Source of the DNA: Rhodopirellula sp.
GTDB taxonomy: Bacteria; Planctomycetota; Planctomycetia; Pirellulales; Pirellulaceae
Length of the DNA stretch: 49,422 nucleotides
Reading direction: 5' to 3'
NCBI GenBank assembly: GCA_002690925.1
Contig: NZGD01000012.1
Span: 1-49,422 of the forward strand
Every line of letters starts with the position of its first letter. The first letter of the stretch is position 1. Under the pieces are notes generated by a model that worked only from the letters and a program-made list of their open reading frames with translations, was not told where the DNA came from and did no database searches. Shown here piece after piece: positions 21,901-30,327 of the stretch. The translations under genes and the position numbers were made by a program.

Positions 21901-24421
21901 GGTCACTGTAACGCCCAGCGAGTATGCCTATCTTGTTGACGGTGACGACCCTGTTGTCGTGCAGGTTGCCTACAACCTTATTGATAACAACGGTGGTTTG
22001 ATAAGCCAGACCGCGACATTCACGTTCATTCCCTTGAACGACCCTCCCGTGCCCCCGGGAGAGCCTATTTCACGGACGTTCAACCAGAACGACGATGTGA
22101 CAGTCGTCAGCCTTATCGAGGGAGCATCTGACCCCGACGGGGACACGCTAACGGTTGCCCAGGTTACCTTCGATCCTGAAAATGCTGCCGGGTTCCAAAT
22201 TGTCACGAATGATTCCGTACAAGTGAACCCCGGTGAGTACATTTCCCTGAATGCCGGAGACGAGGCAATAATACAAGTCAACTACGTCATCGACGATGGT
22301 CATTTTAATCAGACTGCTCCGCAGACGGCTACGTTCACAATCGTCGGGGAAAATGATGCTGCTACGATCGCAGGTGATACGACGGGAGGTGTGATCGAAG
22401 ATACGGATTTGACGACGGATGGACAGTTGACGACAAGTGGCTCTTTGTCAGTCAGTGATGTCGACACAGGGCAGGCGTTCTTCAGTACTTCCGTAACCGG
22501 TCAAGCAGGTAACCTCGGAACGCTGGTCATTACAGATGCGGGCGAGTGGTCTTACACTGTGGATAACTCTTTGACGTCGGTTCAGGAGTTGGGAGCAGGA
22601 GTTCAGATTACAGATACATTTACTGCTGAATCAATCGATGGCACCGCGAGTCAGGAAATTGTGATCACGATTACAGGTGTCAACGACTTGGCTGTGATCA
22701 GCGGCAACACCGCGGGTGGTGTCACAGAGGATGACTCGAATCCTTTGACCTCTACAGGAAAACTTGACATCACAGATGTTGATGCTGGTGAGGATATATT
22801 CAGAACCTCAGTGGAGAGCGTGGGTTCGGTATTGGGGGCATTGACGATCGATGCACAAGGTGTCTGGAATTACACGCTGGATAACACACTTCCAGCCGTT
22901 CAGGCCCTGCCTGCTGGTGCAACTCTTGTTGAAACATTTGAAGTGAAGTCATTTGATCAGGGTACAGTGGAGACCATTGTGGTTACCGTCACTGGAGTCA
23001 ATGATGAGCCGGTATTTGGTGGTACTAGCGCCGGTTCGGTTACGGAAGATGCAGCCTCAACGCTGACGACCAGCGGTACTTTGACAATTGAAGATGTGGA
23101 TACTGGTGAATCATCAGTAAGCACCACGGTAGCACCCATAGACGCTACTCTTGGAACGCTGGTCATTCTGTCCACCGGTGAATGGACCTATGAGGCAGAC
23201 AATAGTCAGAGTGCCATCCAGGCTCTGGTAGATAATCAGTCCATTGTGGAAACTTTTAGGATCACTTCCTCTGATGGAAGCGCAGACCAAGTGATCACCA
23301 TCACAATCAACGGCACGAACGATGCTCCCGAAGCCTTTGATGAGGAACGCCTTGCGTTGAAGAACGGAGATGGGATCTTGGTCGATGTGCTCGCCAATGA
23401 CAATGCGGGAGCTGGCGGTCTGGAAGACCCGAGCCAAGCAATCTCGATCGTGGGTGATTCACTCCAGTTAAGCGAAAGTGCTACCGTTGGTAGTCCGGGT
23501 GGAACAGTTGAAATCGAAGATGGAAAAATCCGTTATGTGCCTGGGGCGGGTTTTGAAGGCACCGCAACGATCGATTACCAAATCACTGACGGGGTTGCGG
23601 GGTCGTTCGACGAAGGAACTTTGGTAGTCAGTGTCGTTGATTTTGTGCCGTCCACGCTTGGTGGTAATGTGTTTGTCGATCACGTTGAGAATTTCCGTGA
23701 TGTTCGCGACAAGGGTGCTGAGCCGTTCAGGAATGGCTATAAAGATGACGATGAAAAGGGCTTTGCAAGCATTCGAATCAAATTGGTTTCCGAAAGTAAC
23801 TACACCGGTGGTCCCATCGAGCGGGAAGTTTTGACGGATGTGGACGGTAACTTTGAGTTCACAAATATCGCGCCGGGTGACTACAAGGTAGTCTACGAAC
23901 ATTCCGAGCAAATCAGGTACGATGGGCCTGTAGAGTATGTGGTCAACATTCCGGCTTTAGGAGATGTTCAACGCAATGATCTCAATTACGGACTGATTGG
24001 TACGCAGGGAGCAGCAATGGCAGGTGTAGGCTTGCTTGCATCGGCCTACATCCGCACGGATGCAACAATCGCGCAAATTTCGGATGGAGGACGTGAGGGA
24101 GGCTTGGTGTGCCTAGACGAAAATGGCCAGCAAAGTTTCATGGTGCTGGGGTCAGGTTTTGAAGATATTGAGTTCGCCGAACTGGAACTCAATGAGGCAA
24201 ACGACGCTGCATTGCTGACTCTTCTCACGGAAGAAGGGCAACGGCTTTCGACGATCCTGACAGATGAGTTCTTCGTCGTCAGTAACGATCAATGCGGAAT
24301 TCAATTCTTTGGCAGCTTGAATGACCATTTCTTCCAGGAAGCAGGCTCAACTGATGGTTCCCAGTTCGATGATACTCGCACCGCCGTTGATGATTTTGAG
24401 GACAACAACAACGATGGCTAG
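18959..24421 (+). CDS. LEPR-XLL adhesin-like protein with N-terminal dockerin, VCBS repeats and SdrD_B domain
   Basis: 1820 residues. A highly basic N-terminus leads into the LEPR-XLL motif (SSESLEKRELLAG, about 37-49), then immediately a dockerin type I (about 63-131; loops DVNADYQITAGD and DVNNDGRLSASD). The dockerin is therefore at the opposite end from the two preceding genes. A beta-rich region (about 140-480) follows. Cadherin-like modules of the 'SDPDGDxL' type (roughly 485-585, 690-790, 920-1130) are interspersed with VCBS repeats (about 590-690, 1133-1241, 1246-1348, 1352-1452; each has GSVTEDG...W.Y..DN...VQAL). Then come a Big-type 'VLANDN' domain (about 1457-1560) and an SdrD_B/Cna-B-like domain (about 1563-1680; DVDGNFEFTNIAPGDY). 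The only two cysteines are in the last 110 residues. Likely an exported adhesin. ATG 18959 is the first start; no clear ribosome binding site is seen. Confidence 0.88.
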   Translation: MRNLRKFLSNSLTSRSSKRRRSARRSRNQYSLGRQLSSESLEKRELLAGDVVDNTSHNYHTPFDVNADYQITAGDALVVLTKLGQLGAEGEASAESEENRLFPDVNNDGRLSASDALGVINALGRGEGVGELVEMFLTARDKDDNAIETINGEYNIPVDEKFFLEVAYSDLRTPIDANGAFQLRADVIASLPDYLVPVMRETQRLRFNPEVYDSENLQSVTFTQEGTGVTYVAPAASWQANDNFQVLLAMQEFGYELNTDYVLDPTLQFAGGDRGYLIHWIGDVYDDVDVPNISITIQQDGGAAIEASVTEFAPFLAGDDSILGTADDIPNSDAVQFNLDLDVRTWSPFYGSNQKRTFYDSLNTGEFDTQRDDDPSRPGFIKTGGVGANSPTGLAGVDIGWQGATPNDAFSLPVRLVQPVQGLIVNLTPSFDTDSESVLLYGESEPTVASQVVLDSYDGTGSPQDTGVPGVAHVILNAIGENRDPVVSEPIVKSFTQNVPQTAVDLLEFASDPDNNPLSVDAGSVSVTGDVSGLLVSGNEAIVDPAEYSFLVESEQEVITISYDIVDGAGGSVAQTATITVTGLNDPATAITGNTTGSVTEDGILIANGSLTVADLDAGEDEVQPQTDISGTYGIFSIDASGSWTYLLNNSDSVVQALAAGAAPTDTFTVVSKDGAATVDVIVTVNGTNDAPTTGAPVTATFSEEQAVTPVDLLTGADDVDQGDVLNVANYSVTSGDPVGVTLNGNNVDVNPGAYSSLEDGESEVIVLDYDIVDGNGGSVEQTATITITGVSNFSPVITVQVGDDDSGSVTEQTDTTGDTGTSLEASGTLSFTDQDPADTHTVAATATGAGYIGSFDAVLLTPATGGGVGKVEWSFSATDADLDALAEGEIRQQIYDVTVTDSSNGFGVKQVFITLNGSNDQPQASNPIQPGFDSSDPVEVFDLTTSAVDIDGDELSVQVGSVAVSGGNAAGVAVNEETGLVTVTPSEYAYLVDGDDPVVVQVAYNLIDNNGGLISQTATFTFIPLNDPPVPPGEPISRTFNQNDDVTVVSLIEGASDPDGDTLTVAQVTFDPENAAGFQIVTNDSVQVNPGEYISLNAGDEAIIQVNYVIDDGHFNQTAPQTATFTIVGENDAATIAGDTTGGVIEDTDLTTDGQLTTSGSLSVSDVDTGQAFFSTSVTGQAGNLGTLVITDAGEWSYTVDNSLTSVQELGAGVQITDTFTAESIDGTASQEIVITITGVNDLAVISGNTAGGVTEDDSNPLTSTGKLDITDVDAGEDIFRTSVESVGSVLGALTIDAQGVWNYTLDNTLPAVQALPAGATLVETFEVKSFDQGTVETIVVTVTGVNDEPVFGGTSAGSVTEDAASTLTTSGTLTIEDVDTGESSVSTTVAPIDATLGTLVILSTGEWTYEADNSQSAIQALVDNQSIVETFRITSSDGSADQVITITINGTNDAPEAFDEERLALKNGDGILVDVLANDNAGAGGLEDPSQAISIVGDSLQLSESATVGSPGGTVEIEDGKIRYVPGAGFEGTATIDYQITDGVAGSFDEGTLVVSVVDFVPSTLGGNVFVDHVENFRDVRDKGAEPFRNGYKDDDEKGFASIRIKLVSESNYTGGPIEREVLTDVDGNFEFTNIAPGDYKVVYEHSEQIRYDGPVEYVVNIPALGDVQRNDLNYGLIGTQGAAMAGVGLLASAYIRTDATIAQISDGGREGGLVCLDENGQQSFMVLGSGFEDIEFAELELNEANDAALLTLLTEEGQRLSTILTDEFFVVSNDQCGIQFFGSLNDHFFQEAGSTDGSQFDDTRTAVDDFEDNNNDG

Positions 24422-24495
24422 GTGATCAGAATCGTTGGTTGAGCAGGAACGCCTCAGGTGGTTGTGTCATTCTTGTTCATAGGCTGGAATTTAAG

Positions 24496-24525
24496 AGCTC
24501 GAGACTTTGTTTCGGGCTTTTTTTT
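24496..24525 (+). terminator. Intrinsic terminator after the VCBS adhesin gene
   Basis: Stem AGCTCGA with TCGGGCT (7 bp including one G-U pair, 9-base loop), followed directly by a run of eight T. It lies 75 bases after the stop at 24421. The 3' arm can instead pair with GCCCGA at 24528-24533, giving a competing hairpin. Confidence 0.65.
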
Positions 24526-24551
24526 CAGCCCGAGCACTTTCATCAGGCAGC

Positions 24552-24950
24552 ATGGGAATGCATGAAATTCGACTAAGGCGACCATGGAATCGGGTGTCGA
24601 GTATGGATCAGCAGCCAGTCGTGGTCGGCTTGCCAGATTCACTTGATGCGACTGATTTATTGATGAACGCCGATCATCAGGTCAGGTATCAACGTGGTTT
24701 CAATTCACCAACAGGTCTAACGGAGGCTGATGCGATTGAGTTGTGCATCAGTGCGTGGCAGGGACGACTGTTGTCTGTGCAAGTGAATGAAACTCGGTTT
24801 GAGCCTGCAAAGGCACTGCCTTTAGTACTTGACCTTTCGGACATCCTTTTGGGCTTTAACAAGGTCGAGATAACGCTCATGTCCGAGTCCGGGGAGTTGC
24901 CCCGTATCACTGGCGATGTTGTGTTGCGGATACAGGAACATAGAAGCTGA
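24552..24950 (+). CDS. Conserved-looking small hypothetical protein
   Basis: 132 residues from ATG 24552; a second ATG at 24558 is possible. I chose a start downstream of the terminator hairpin at 24496-24533, because an upstream TTG start would place the coding region over it. No signal peptide or membrane segment is seen. The core contains YQRGFNSPTGL and a pattern of alternating hydrophobics ending in 'LDLSDILLGFNKVEITL', which suggests a small all-beta domain resembling jelly-roll modules. I cannot assign a function. It converges on the pyruvate kinase gene (41 bases between stops). Codon use and the absence of a strong opposite-strand frame make it plausibly real. Confidence 0.6.
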   Translation: MGMHEIRLRRPWNRVSSMDQQPVVVGLPDSLDATDLLMNADHQVRYQRGFNSPTGLTEADAIELCISAWQGRLLSVQVNETRFEPAKALPLVLDLSDILLGFNKVEITLMSESGELPRITGDVVLRIQEHRS

Positions 24951-24991
24951 TCGGACTGGTCGGGACTTTGCCTCATCTTTCGGGTCCAGTC

Positions 24992-26422
24992 TCATTCTAC
25001 GGTATGAACCACCATCAGATTGTGGGCTTTGTCAACGACCCCAGTGCCTGTTACAAAAACAATGTGGTCGTTTTGTCGAAGGTGGGCGTGTGCATGTCCC
25101 CAGCGGCACATTTGATCAATGAAAATGGAAGTGTCTTCAAGGTGCTCTGATGCAAGTGGTTTGATTCCCCACAGCAGATTCATGCGACGTAAAGTTGCTT
25201 GCGATTCACTTGCTCCAACGGTGGGAATGAGGCTGCGACTTTGACTGTTAACCCAAGCCGTATTACCACTGCGAGTTGCAATGACAATGAGTTTGGCCTC
25301 AATGCTTTCAGCCACATGAGTTGCTGCTTGAGTAACGGCGCTGGTGATGGGGTGAACTCGGGAAGTAATGTGGTGAGTCCTGTCCGGCTTGTTCATCATC
25401 TCCTGTTCTGTGCATTTCATGATGCGGCTCATCATGGTCACCGCGAGTGCAGGATGATCACCGATTGCTGTTTCACCACTCAGCATGCAAGCATCTGCAC
25501 CATCCAGAATCGCGTTGGCAACGTCACTCGCCTCGGCACGTGTTGGTCGCGTGCTCTTATGCATTGATTCCAGCATCTGCGTAGCAACAATCACTGGTTT
25601 CATTTTTTCACGGCAAACCTGAATGATCCGTTTCTGTGCCGCGGGAGTTTTAGCAACATCAATCTCTACGCCCAGATCACCCCTCGCCACCATGACACCA
25701 TCAGCATTTTCGACAATGTCTTCTAGTTGCTCGAGTGCCTCCGGTTTTTCAATTTTTGCGATGACCAGTGCCTTTGAACCATGCGAGTGAAGCAACCCCT
25801 TGAGTTGTCGCACATCATCAGAAGATCTGACAAATGAAAGGCTGATAAAGTCGATTTGATTTCGGGCAGCCCAGATGGCATTCTCTATGTCACGTTCAAG
25901 TAATGCGGGAACGGACAACTGGACACCTGGCAAATTGATGCCTTGCCTGCTGCGCACACTTCCGCCACCAGTCACGATACACTCCGCGCGGTCAGCTTGC
26001 ACTCGCTCGACTTTCAAAGACACGGTGCCATCCGCTAACATCACTCGATCGCCAGGTTTCAGTTCTTCAATCAAGCGTTCATAGGTACTGGTAAGCTCTG
26101 TTGGTTGATCTGTTGATTCAGTGACGAAGGAGATTCGCATTCCTTCTTCACAGACAAGCGGATCATGATGTAGTTTCCCAAGTCTGATTTTTGGCCCGGC
26201 GAGATCCAGTAGAATTCCCACTGGAAATCCAGATTTCGTGGCTGCTTCACGGATTCGGCTCACAATGATTTCATGTTGTGCACGGTTACCGTGGGCCGTG
26301 TTGATGCGGAATACATCAACTCCTGCTTCGATTAATTCTTCGAGCTGATGGATGGTTTCACAAGCTGGTCCCACTGTAGCGATAATTTTTGTGCATGCAT
26401 CATCAAGAGAAGGCCGGGGCAT
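24992..26422 (-). CDS. pyk: Pyruvate kinase
   Basis: About 476 residues; converts phosphoenolpyruvate and ADP to pyruvate and ATP in the cytoplasm. The start is set at ATG 26422 (MPRPSLDDACTKIIAT), because family members begin close to the TKIIATxGPA motif. The longer open frame to 26563 adds 47 residues with no similarity to the family. Visible landmarks are RINTAHG, LLDLAGPKIRLG, the LADGTVSLKV region, the KIEKPEAL active-site lysine motif, MVARGDLGVEI, and ATQMLESM...PTRAEASDVANAILDG. Substitutions at the potassium site (Leu, Lys and Leu in the DLAGPKIRL segment, and Ala in NTAHG) match the K+-independent type. The C-terminal domain ends with TGTGVVDKAHNLMVV. It is divergent from the SDR gene. 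Confidence 0.96.
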   Translation of the reverse strand: MPRPSLDDACTKIIATVGPACETIHQLEELIEAGVDVFRINTAHGNRAQHEIIVSRIREAATKSGFPVGILLDLAGPKIRLGKLHHDPLVCEEGMRISFVTESTDQPTELTSTYERLIEELKPGDRVMLADGTVSLKVERVQADRAECIVTGGGSVRSRQGINLPGVQLSVPALLERDIENAIWAARNQIDFISLSFVRSSDDVRQLKGLLHSHGSKALVIAKIEKPEALEQLEDIVENADGVMVARGDLGVEIDVAKTPAAQKRIIQVCREKMKPVIVATQMLESMHKSTRPTRAEASDVANAILDGADACMLSGETAIGDHPALAVTMMSRIMKCTEQEMMNKPDRTHHITSRVHPITSAVTQAATHVAESIEAKLIVIATRSGNTAWVNSQSRSLIPTVGASESQATLRRMNLLWGIKPLASEHLEDTSIFIDQMCRWGHAHAHLRQNDHIVFVTGTGVVDKAHNLMVVHTVE

Positions 26423-26603
26423 CAATGAACTCGATAGTTGGTGGTGAAAACGATGATTCAAGCTGGTACCAATAACGGAGGTTTCATGCGGGATTCCAAA
26501 AAGAAACACAGAGCAGCGATACCAGTTGCCCTCTGATCGTACTAAAATTTTGTCTTCAGTCATTGCTCATTCATCTCTTCGCCCCTCCTTTTACTGTGGA
26601 TTC

Positions 26604-27458
26604 ATGGTTTCTGATCGACCACCGGTCGCACTTGTCACTGGCGGTTCAGCTGGTTTGGGATTTGTGATTGCACGAAAACTCTTGGATGCTGGCTATTCCG
26701 TTGTGATGGTAGGGCGAGACTCGGGGAGGCTTGACGATGCGATGGTCCGCTTGGATCCAGAGCGATGCTTATCCCGTACAGACGGGGTGGGACAAAGCCT
26801 CAGCTGTTTTTCTTGTGACCTAACTGATGCGGAGGCGGTTGAGCAACTGCTGTCCAATACGCTGGAATCCCATGATCGCTTGGATGTTTTGGTTAACTGT
26901 GTTGGGGCGAGTGATCGAGGCTTGCTCGAGAATTTGGAAGCTGATCGGGTGGAGTTTCTGTTTCGGCAAAATGTGATTACCGCTTTGCTTTGCTCACAAA
27001 AATCCCTCGTTGCTCTGGAAAAGACTGGAGGTGTGATTGTGAATATTGGATCGCTCGCCTCTAAGGTCGGGGCTCGCTACATCGGTGCTTACGCGATTGC
27101 CAAACATGCTTTGGCTGGCATGACTCAGCAACTGCGTATGGAAGTTAAGCCACGAGGGATCCACGTTTGTCTGGTGAGCCCCGGACCAATTCGACGCGAC
27201 GATGCGGGACAACGATATCATCAATCAATCGATGGTCTTCCAGCACAGGCGGCCAGACCTGGTGGAGGAACAAGAGTCAAAGGTCTGCCGCCTGAGCGGG
27301 TTGCGGACGCAGTCTTATCCGCGATTAAACACCGTAGACCGGATATGGTGTTACCGCGATATCTCCGCCTGCTGATCATGCTGGGTCACGCATCACCTCG
27401 TTTGGGTGATTGGTTGCTTTTGAAATTCACATCGCCCAAAGATGACGCATCTGCCTGA
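26604..27458 (+). CDS. Short-chain dehydrogenase/reductase (SDR)
   Basis: 284 residues, a classical-type NAD(P)-dependent oxidoreductase of the Rossmann fold. The start is ATG 26604 (MVSDRPPVALVTGG); the open frame extends upstream to 26526, but that part overlaps the pyruvate kinase leader and has no family similarity. The cofactor motif TGGSAGLG lies at about residues 12-19, NCVG replaces NNAG, the catalytic serine is in IGSLAS, and the catalytic YAIAK (YxxxK) follows. SPGPI downstream fits the family. The last 30 residues are partly hydrophobic (RYLRLLIMLG). Substrate is unknown. It is divergent from pyk, with 181 bases between the starts. Confidence 0.92.
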   Translation: MVSDRPPVALVTGGSAGLGFVIARKLLDAGYSVVMVGRDSGRLDDAMVRLDPERCLSRTDGVGQSLSCFSCDLTDAEAVEQLLSNTLESHDRLDVLVNCVGASDRGLLENLEADRVEFLFRQNVITALLCSQKSLVALEKTGGVIVNIGSLASKVGARYIGAYAIAKHALAGMTQQLRMEVKPRGIHVCLVSPGPIRRDDAGQRYHQSIDGLPAQAARPGGGTRVKGLPPERVADAVLSAIKHRRPDMVLPRYLRLLIMLGHASPRLGDWLLLKFTSPKDDASA

Positions 27459-27585
27459 TGCTGATGGCGGCTTGCAGACTCACATCACACCGGGCTTGGA
27501 GTACTGCCCGTCTGCCACTTCTTGTATTCCACAATTTACTGCGGATACCCGTGTGTGAATGCAGTTACGGATGTAAGTCGAACAG

Positions 27586-30288
27586 TCACTCTGCAGTTTC
27601 CTCATATATCGGCAAGTGCCGGTAGTAAACTTCCAAGTTCAGCAAGTTCATGGTGGTGACGTAGAGTCGTCCTGCGTGAGCAGACCAGCGATCTGGGATG
27701 GCTCCAGCGGGATCCCAGCTGCCAGCGTTCACCCCTGTTTTGACTTGACTTTGGATGAGGATTGGGTTGAGAGAACGGTTCCAACGATCCCAATAATCGC
27801 CGCCCATATGAAACATGACCTGAGTGGCGTAATACCAGTAATAGGTGTCTTTTTGAGGTGATTGAACACTGCCTATCCGAGGTGGGTACTGCAGCAGGTA
27901 TTCGGCTGCAGACTTCATCGATTCGTTGTCACGCCGCCAGCCAGAGTACATCCGCATCAACATGCCGACTGAGGTCATGGTTGGTGTCGCCATTCGACCA
28001 TGACGCTGTGTTGGGGTGTCGGGGGCGAAAGGATTGTATCGATAGCGATCCGGCTGTTGGGGTACCTGTGATAAACCTAGCCAACGTTGAATTCCTTGAT
28101 AGGTTGCCTCGGGCACCTCCAGCCCTGATAGCTGGCCACTCTTCAATGCCATCATCATCCAGCCAGTCACACTCGTGTCAGAACTAACCTGTGCTGTGTA
28201 ACGCCATCCTCCGCGTTCGTTGTGCTGCGTGCTGGTAATGTAGTTCAGGCAGCGTTGAGCCGGTTCGCGTAGTTCAGGGTCTTGAGTCATACCATAAGCT
28301 TCACACATGGCCAGTGCAGCTATCCCGTGACTGTAAAAAGCAACATTTCGATTGCTGATGGCATCTTCAGGAACGAACAGATCACCGTTGTTTTGTTGGC
28401 GATTCATCAGGTAGTCGATGCCGCGGCTAATGGTACTGGCGTATTGATGCTGCCGGTGGGTATACCCTGCTCCTTGAAAAGCCAAAAGGCACAGTCCGGT
28501 TGCTGCTGTGTTACTTCGAAGCAAAACATTTTCGCCGTGCCCCTGCAACGACCAGCTACCGTCTTTGTTTTGAGTGTTGGCCAGATAGGAGAGGCCGATC
28601 TCAATTGCTTCTTCTGTTTCAGGACCGATATTTCCAGCAGCCGCGGCAGGAGTACTGCCTTTTGTTCGCATTACCCTTCGATTGAACGATGCAACAGATG
28701 CAACCTTGGTGCCAAACGGAGTTGCGGGCCCGCCCAGAGTTCGTCTGGGGCGTTGGCCACGTGAGAAATCGACGACCGCAATTTCGGGTTGAATGTCGGA
28801 TGGTAAAAGACCAGCTCTGCCCTCCGCGATGGTTGCGATTCCGGCAGGTCCTTCATCAAGCATCACATCGAGGTTGGGACCTCCAGTGGAGACGATTTTC
28901 GTGTTGACCGCGCCGCGCGTGGGTCGACTGATGCGTTCTACCGGAGTGTTGTCGGAGTTGCCGTCTCCGATTGAATCTGATGGGATGGTTGCCGTAAGTG
29001 ATGCATCACCAAAGCCTGCTTTTGGTGCGATTGGGGGTCCCGTTGCAGCAATCCCGAACCCAGTTGTGGCTCGCTGTATTTTTCCAGGAGCTCGTCGTTC
29101 AGGGCCCGTATCAATTGTGGGAATGCCGTTATTTGCTGACGCGTTGTTGCGAGCTGCTGATGTAGTGGCTTGAGATTCCGATGTACTTGGAAATTCGGAT
29201 GAGGCTGACTGCGAAACATTCAGACTGACACCACGTGAACGGTTTTGTCGAGTCACAGAAAAATCAACCGGGCCTATTACTCGATCAGCCGTCTGGCTTT
29301 GTTTCGCAATAGCAACGACCTGAGTTGTGGGCGCGGATCCTGCTGGTTCCATGTTTCGAGTGGATGTAGCACGCTTGCGTGGTTGCTGTGGGGTTGTTTG
29401 CCCCACCGTGGGAAGTGAGGTGCTGCGACTTCTGGCACCAGCGATTGATGTTTCTTGCGGCTTGTTTAATTCAAGTTCCACGGATGCTGTGGAGGTCGCT
29501 GTGGAGCGAGACACCGGCCTGGATCGGGGTTGCGGCGTGATCTGCTGTTCCACGGGGGTAGCTTTGGCGGTTGGTTGAATAGGAATCGCAGGAGCGGTCG
29601 GCTGCTGGGGACTCCACGTCGATGGCTGTGCATCTGCATATCGCTGTCGTGCGAGCTTTGCCGGGGAATTTGTAGGCTGTGGCTTTGATTCGTTTGGCTT
29701 TCGGCGTTTCAACAGAAATTCTTGCAGCGACTCTGGTTGTGGCTCTCGAGTCTTCGGGATTTCGAGTCGGGGTGCCGTTTTTTCCACCGGTGGCAATTGC
29801 CGCTCTTCAAGCGGTGTTACGCGAGACGCTGTCTCAGCGTCTACTGGTTTGGACCAATCGGGTGTGGTTGCTGTTTTGGATGGAGTTTGGAACAGGTGTT
29901 CTGGAACGGTGCGTCGCACCGGGGAGCGTTTCTGCTTGACACCTGAGAAGGCTTCGGGAAAGTAGCGACTGAAAATGATCACATTGATCGCAAGCATCAT
30001 CAGCAACAGGTGCACGAAGAGGCTGAATAGAACACCCAGTTGTATCGTTCGCCTCACATAACGTGAAACAAATCCATGGGAAAAAAAAGCCATCGATAAT
30101 GCAAGGACCGGGACAGCGATCGTGTAAGTCCAGGCGTTGAGCATCCAGCGTGGATCATCAAATCGTAATTCAGTGACCGCCAAATACAGTACCAACCCGG
30201 CAAACGCCGCGATGAACACATCCAGTGGCCAAGTGCGTTCAGCCTCGCCAGCTTGATTCTCGATTGGTGGTGCTTTGGTGGAATTCAC
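27586..30288 (-). CDS. TonB-like N-terminus, long Pro-rich linker and C-terminal alpha-toroid (prenyltransferase/terpenoid-cyclase-like) domain
   Basis: 900 residues from a GTG start. There are three predicted membrane segments (about 24-40, 53-70 and 84-106). The third contains S89-x-x-x-H93, the spacing of the Ser-His motif in the TonB transmembrane helix. It is followed by a roughly 430-residue Pro/Gln/Thr/Ser-rich linker, low in aromatic residues, expected to span the periplasm. From about residue 555 to the end there are repeated helical pairs of the prenyltransferase/squalene-cyclase toroid type (GLSYLANTQNKDGSW, GIDYLMNRQQNNGD, CLNYITSTQHNERGGW, WYYATQVMF). The DxDD motif of cyclases is not obvious, so catalysis is uncertain. 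It is the last gene of the TPR-exbB-exbD operon (39 bases after exbD). A role as an ExbBD-energised transducer is inferred. It could equally be a structural toroid protein. Confidence 0.8.
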   Translation of the reverse strand: MNSTKAPPIENQAGEAERTWPLDVFIAAFAGLVLYLAVTELRFDDPRWMLNAWTYTIAVPVLALSMAFFSHGFVSRYVRRTIQLGVLFSLFVHLLLMMLAINVIIFSRYFPEAFSGVKQKRSPVRRTVPEHLFQTPSKTATTPDWSKPVDAETASRVTPLEERQLPPVEKTAPRLEIPKTREPQPESLQEFLLKRRKPNESKPQPTNSPAKLARQRYADAQPSTWSPQQPTAPAIPIQPTAKATPVEQQITPQPRSRPVSRSTATSTASVELELNKPQETSIAGARSRSTSLPTVGQTTPQQPRKRATSTRNMEPAGSAPTTQVVAIAKQSQTADRVIGPVDFSVTRQNRSRGVSLNVSQSASSEFPSTSESQATTSAARNNASANNGIPTIDTGPERRAPGKIQRATTGFGIAATGPPIAPKAGFGDASLTATIPSDSIGDGNSDNTPVERISRPTRGAVNTKIVSTGGPNLDVMLDEGPAGIATIAEGRAGLLPSDIQPEIAVVDFSRGQRPRRTLGGPATPFGTKVASVASFNRRVMRTKGSTPAAAAGNIGPETEEAIEIGLSYLANTQNKDGSWSLQGHGENVLLRSNTAATGLCLLAFQGAGYTHRQHQYASTISRGIDYLMNRQQNNGDLFVPEDAISNRNVAFYSHGIAALAMCEAYGMTQDPELREPAQRCLNYITSTQHNERGGWRYTAQVSSDTSVTGWMMMALKSGQLSGLEVPEATYQGIQRWLGLSQVPQQPDRYRYNPFAPDTPTQRHGRMATPTMTSVGMLMRMYSGWRRDNESMKSAAEYLLQYPPRIGSVQSPQKDTYYWYYATQVMFHMGGDYWDRWNRSLNPILIQSQVKTGVNAGSWDPAGAIPDRWSAHAGRLYVTTMNLLNLEVYYRHLPIYEETAE

Positions 30289-30327
30289 AGAATCTAATGT
30301 TCGGTGTGTGGCATCAGGAAAGTTCGA

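Noticed and set aside
19140..24421. Possible tandem DNA repeats in the VCBS gene
   Set aside because: The protein modules are similar, but the nucleotide copies have diverged too far to be called a DNA repeat array.
26423..26563. 47-residue N-terminal extension of pyruvate kinase
   Set aside because: Family members start just before TKIIAT, and the extension has no similarity to them and runs into the divergent promoter region.
27491..27510. CGGGC/GCCCG hairpin between the SDR gene and the toroid gene
   Set aside because: Only 5 bp with a 10-base loop and no T run, so not enough for a terminator call.
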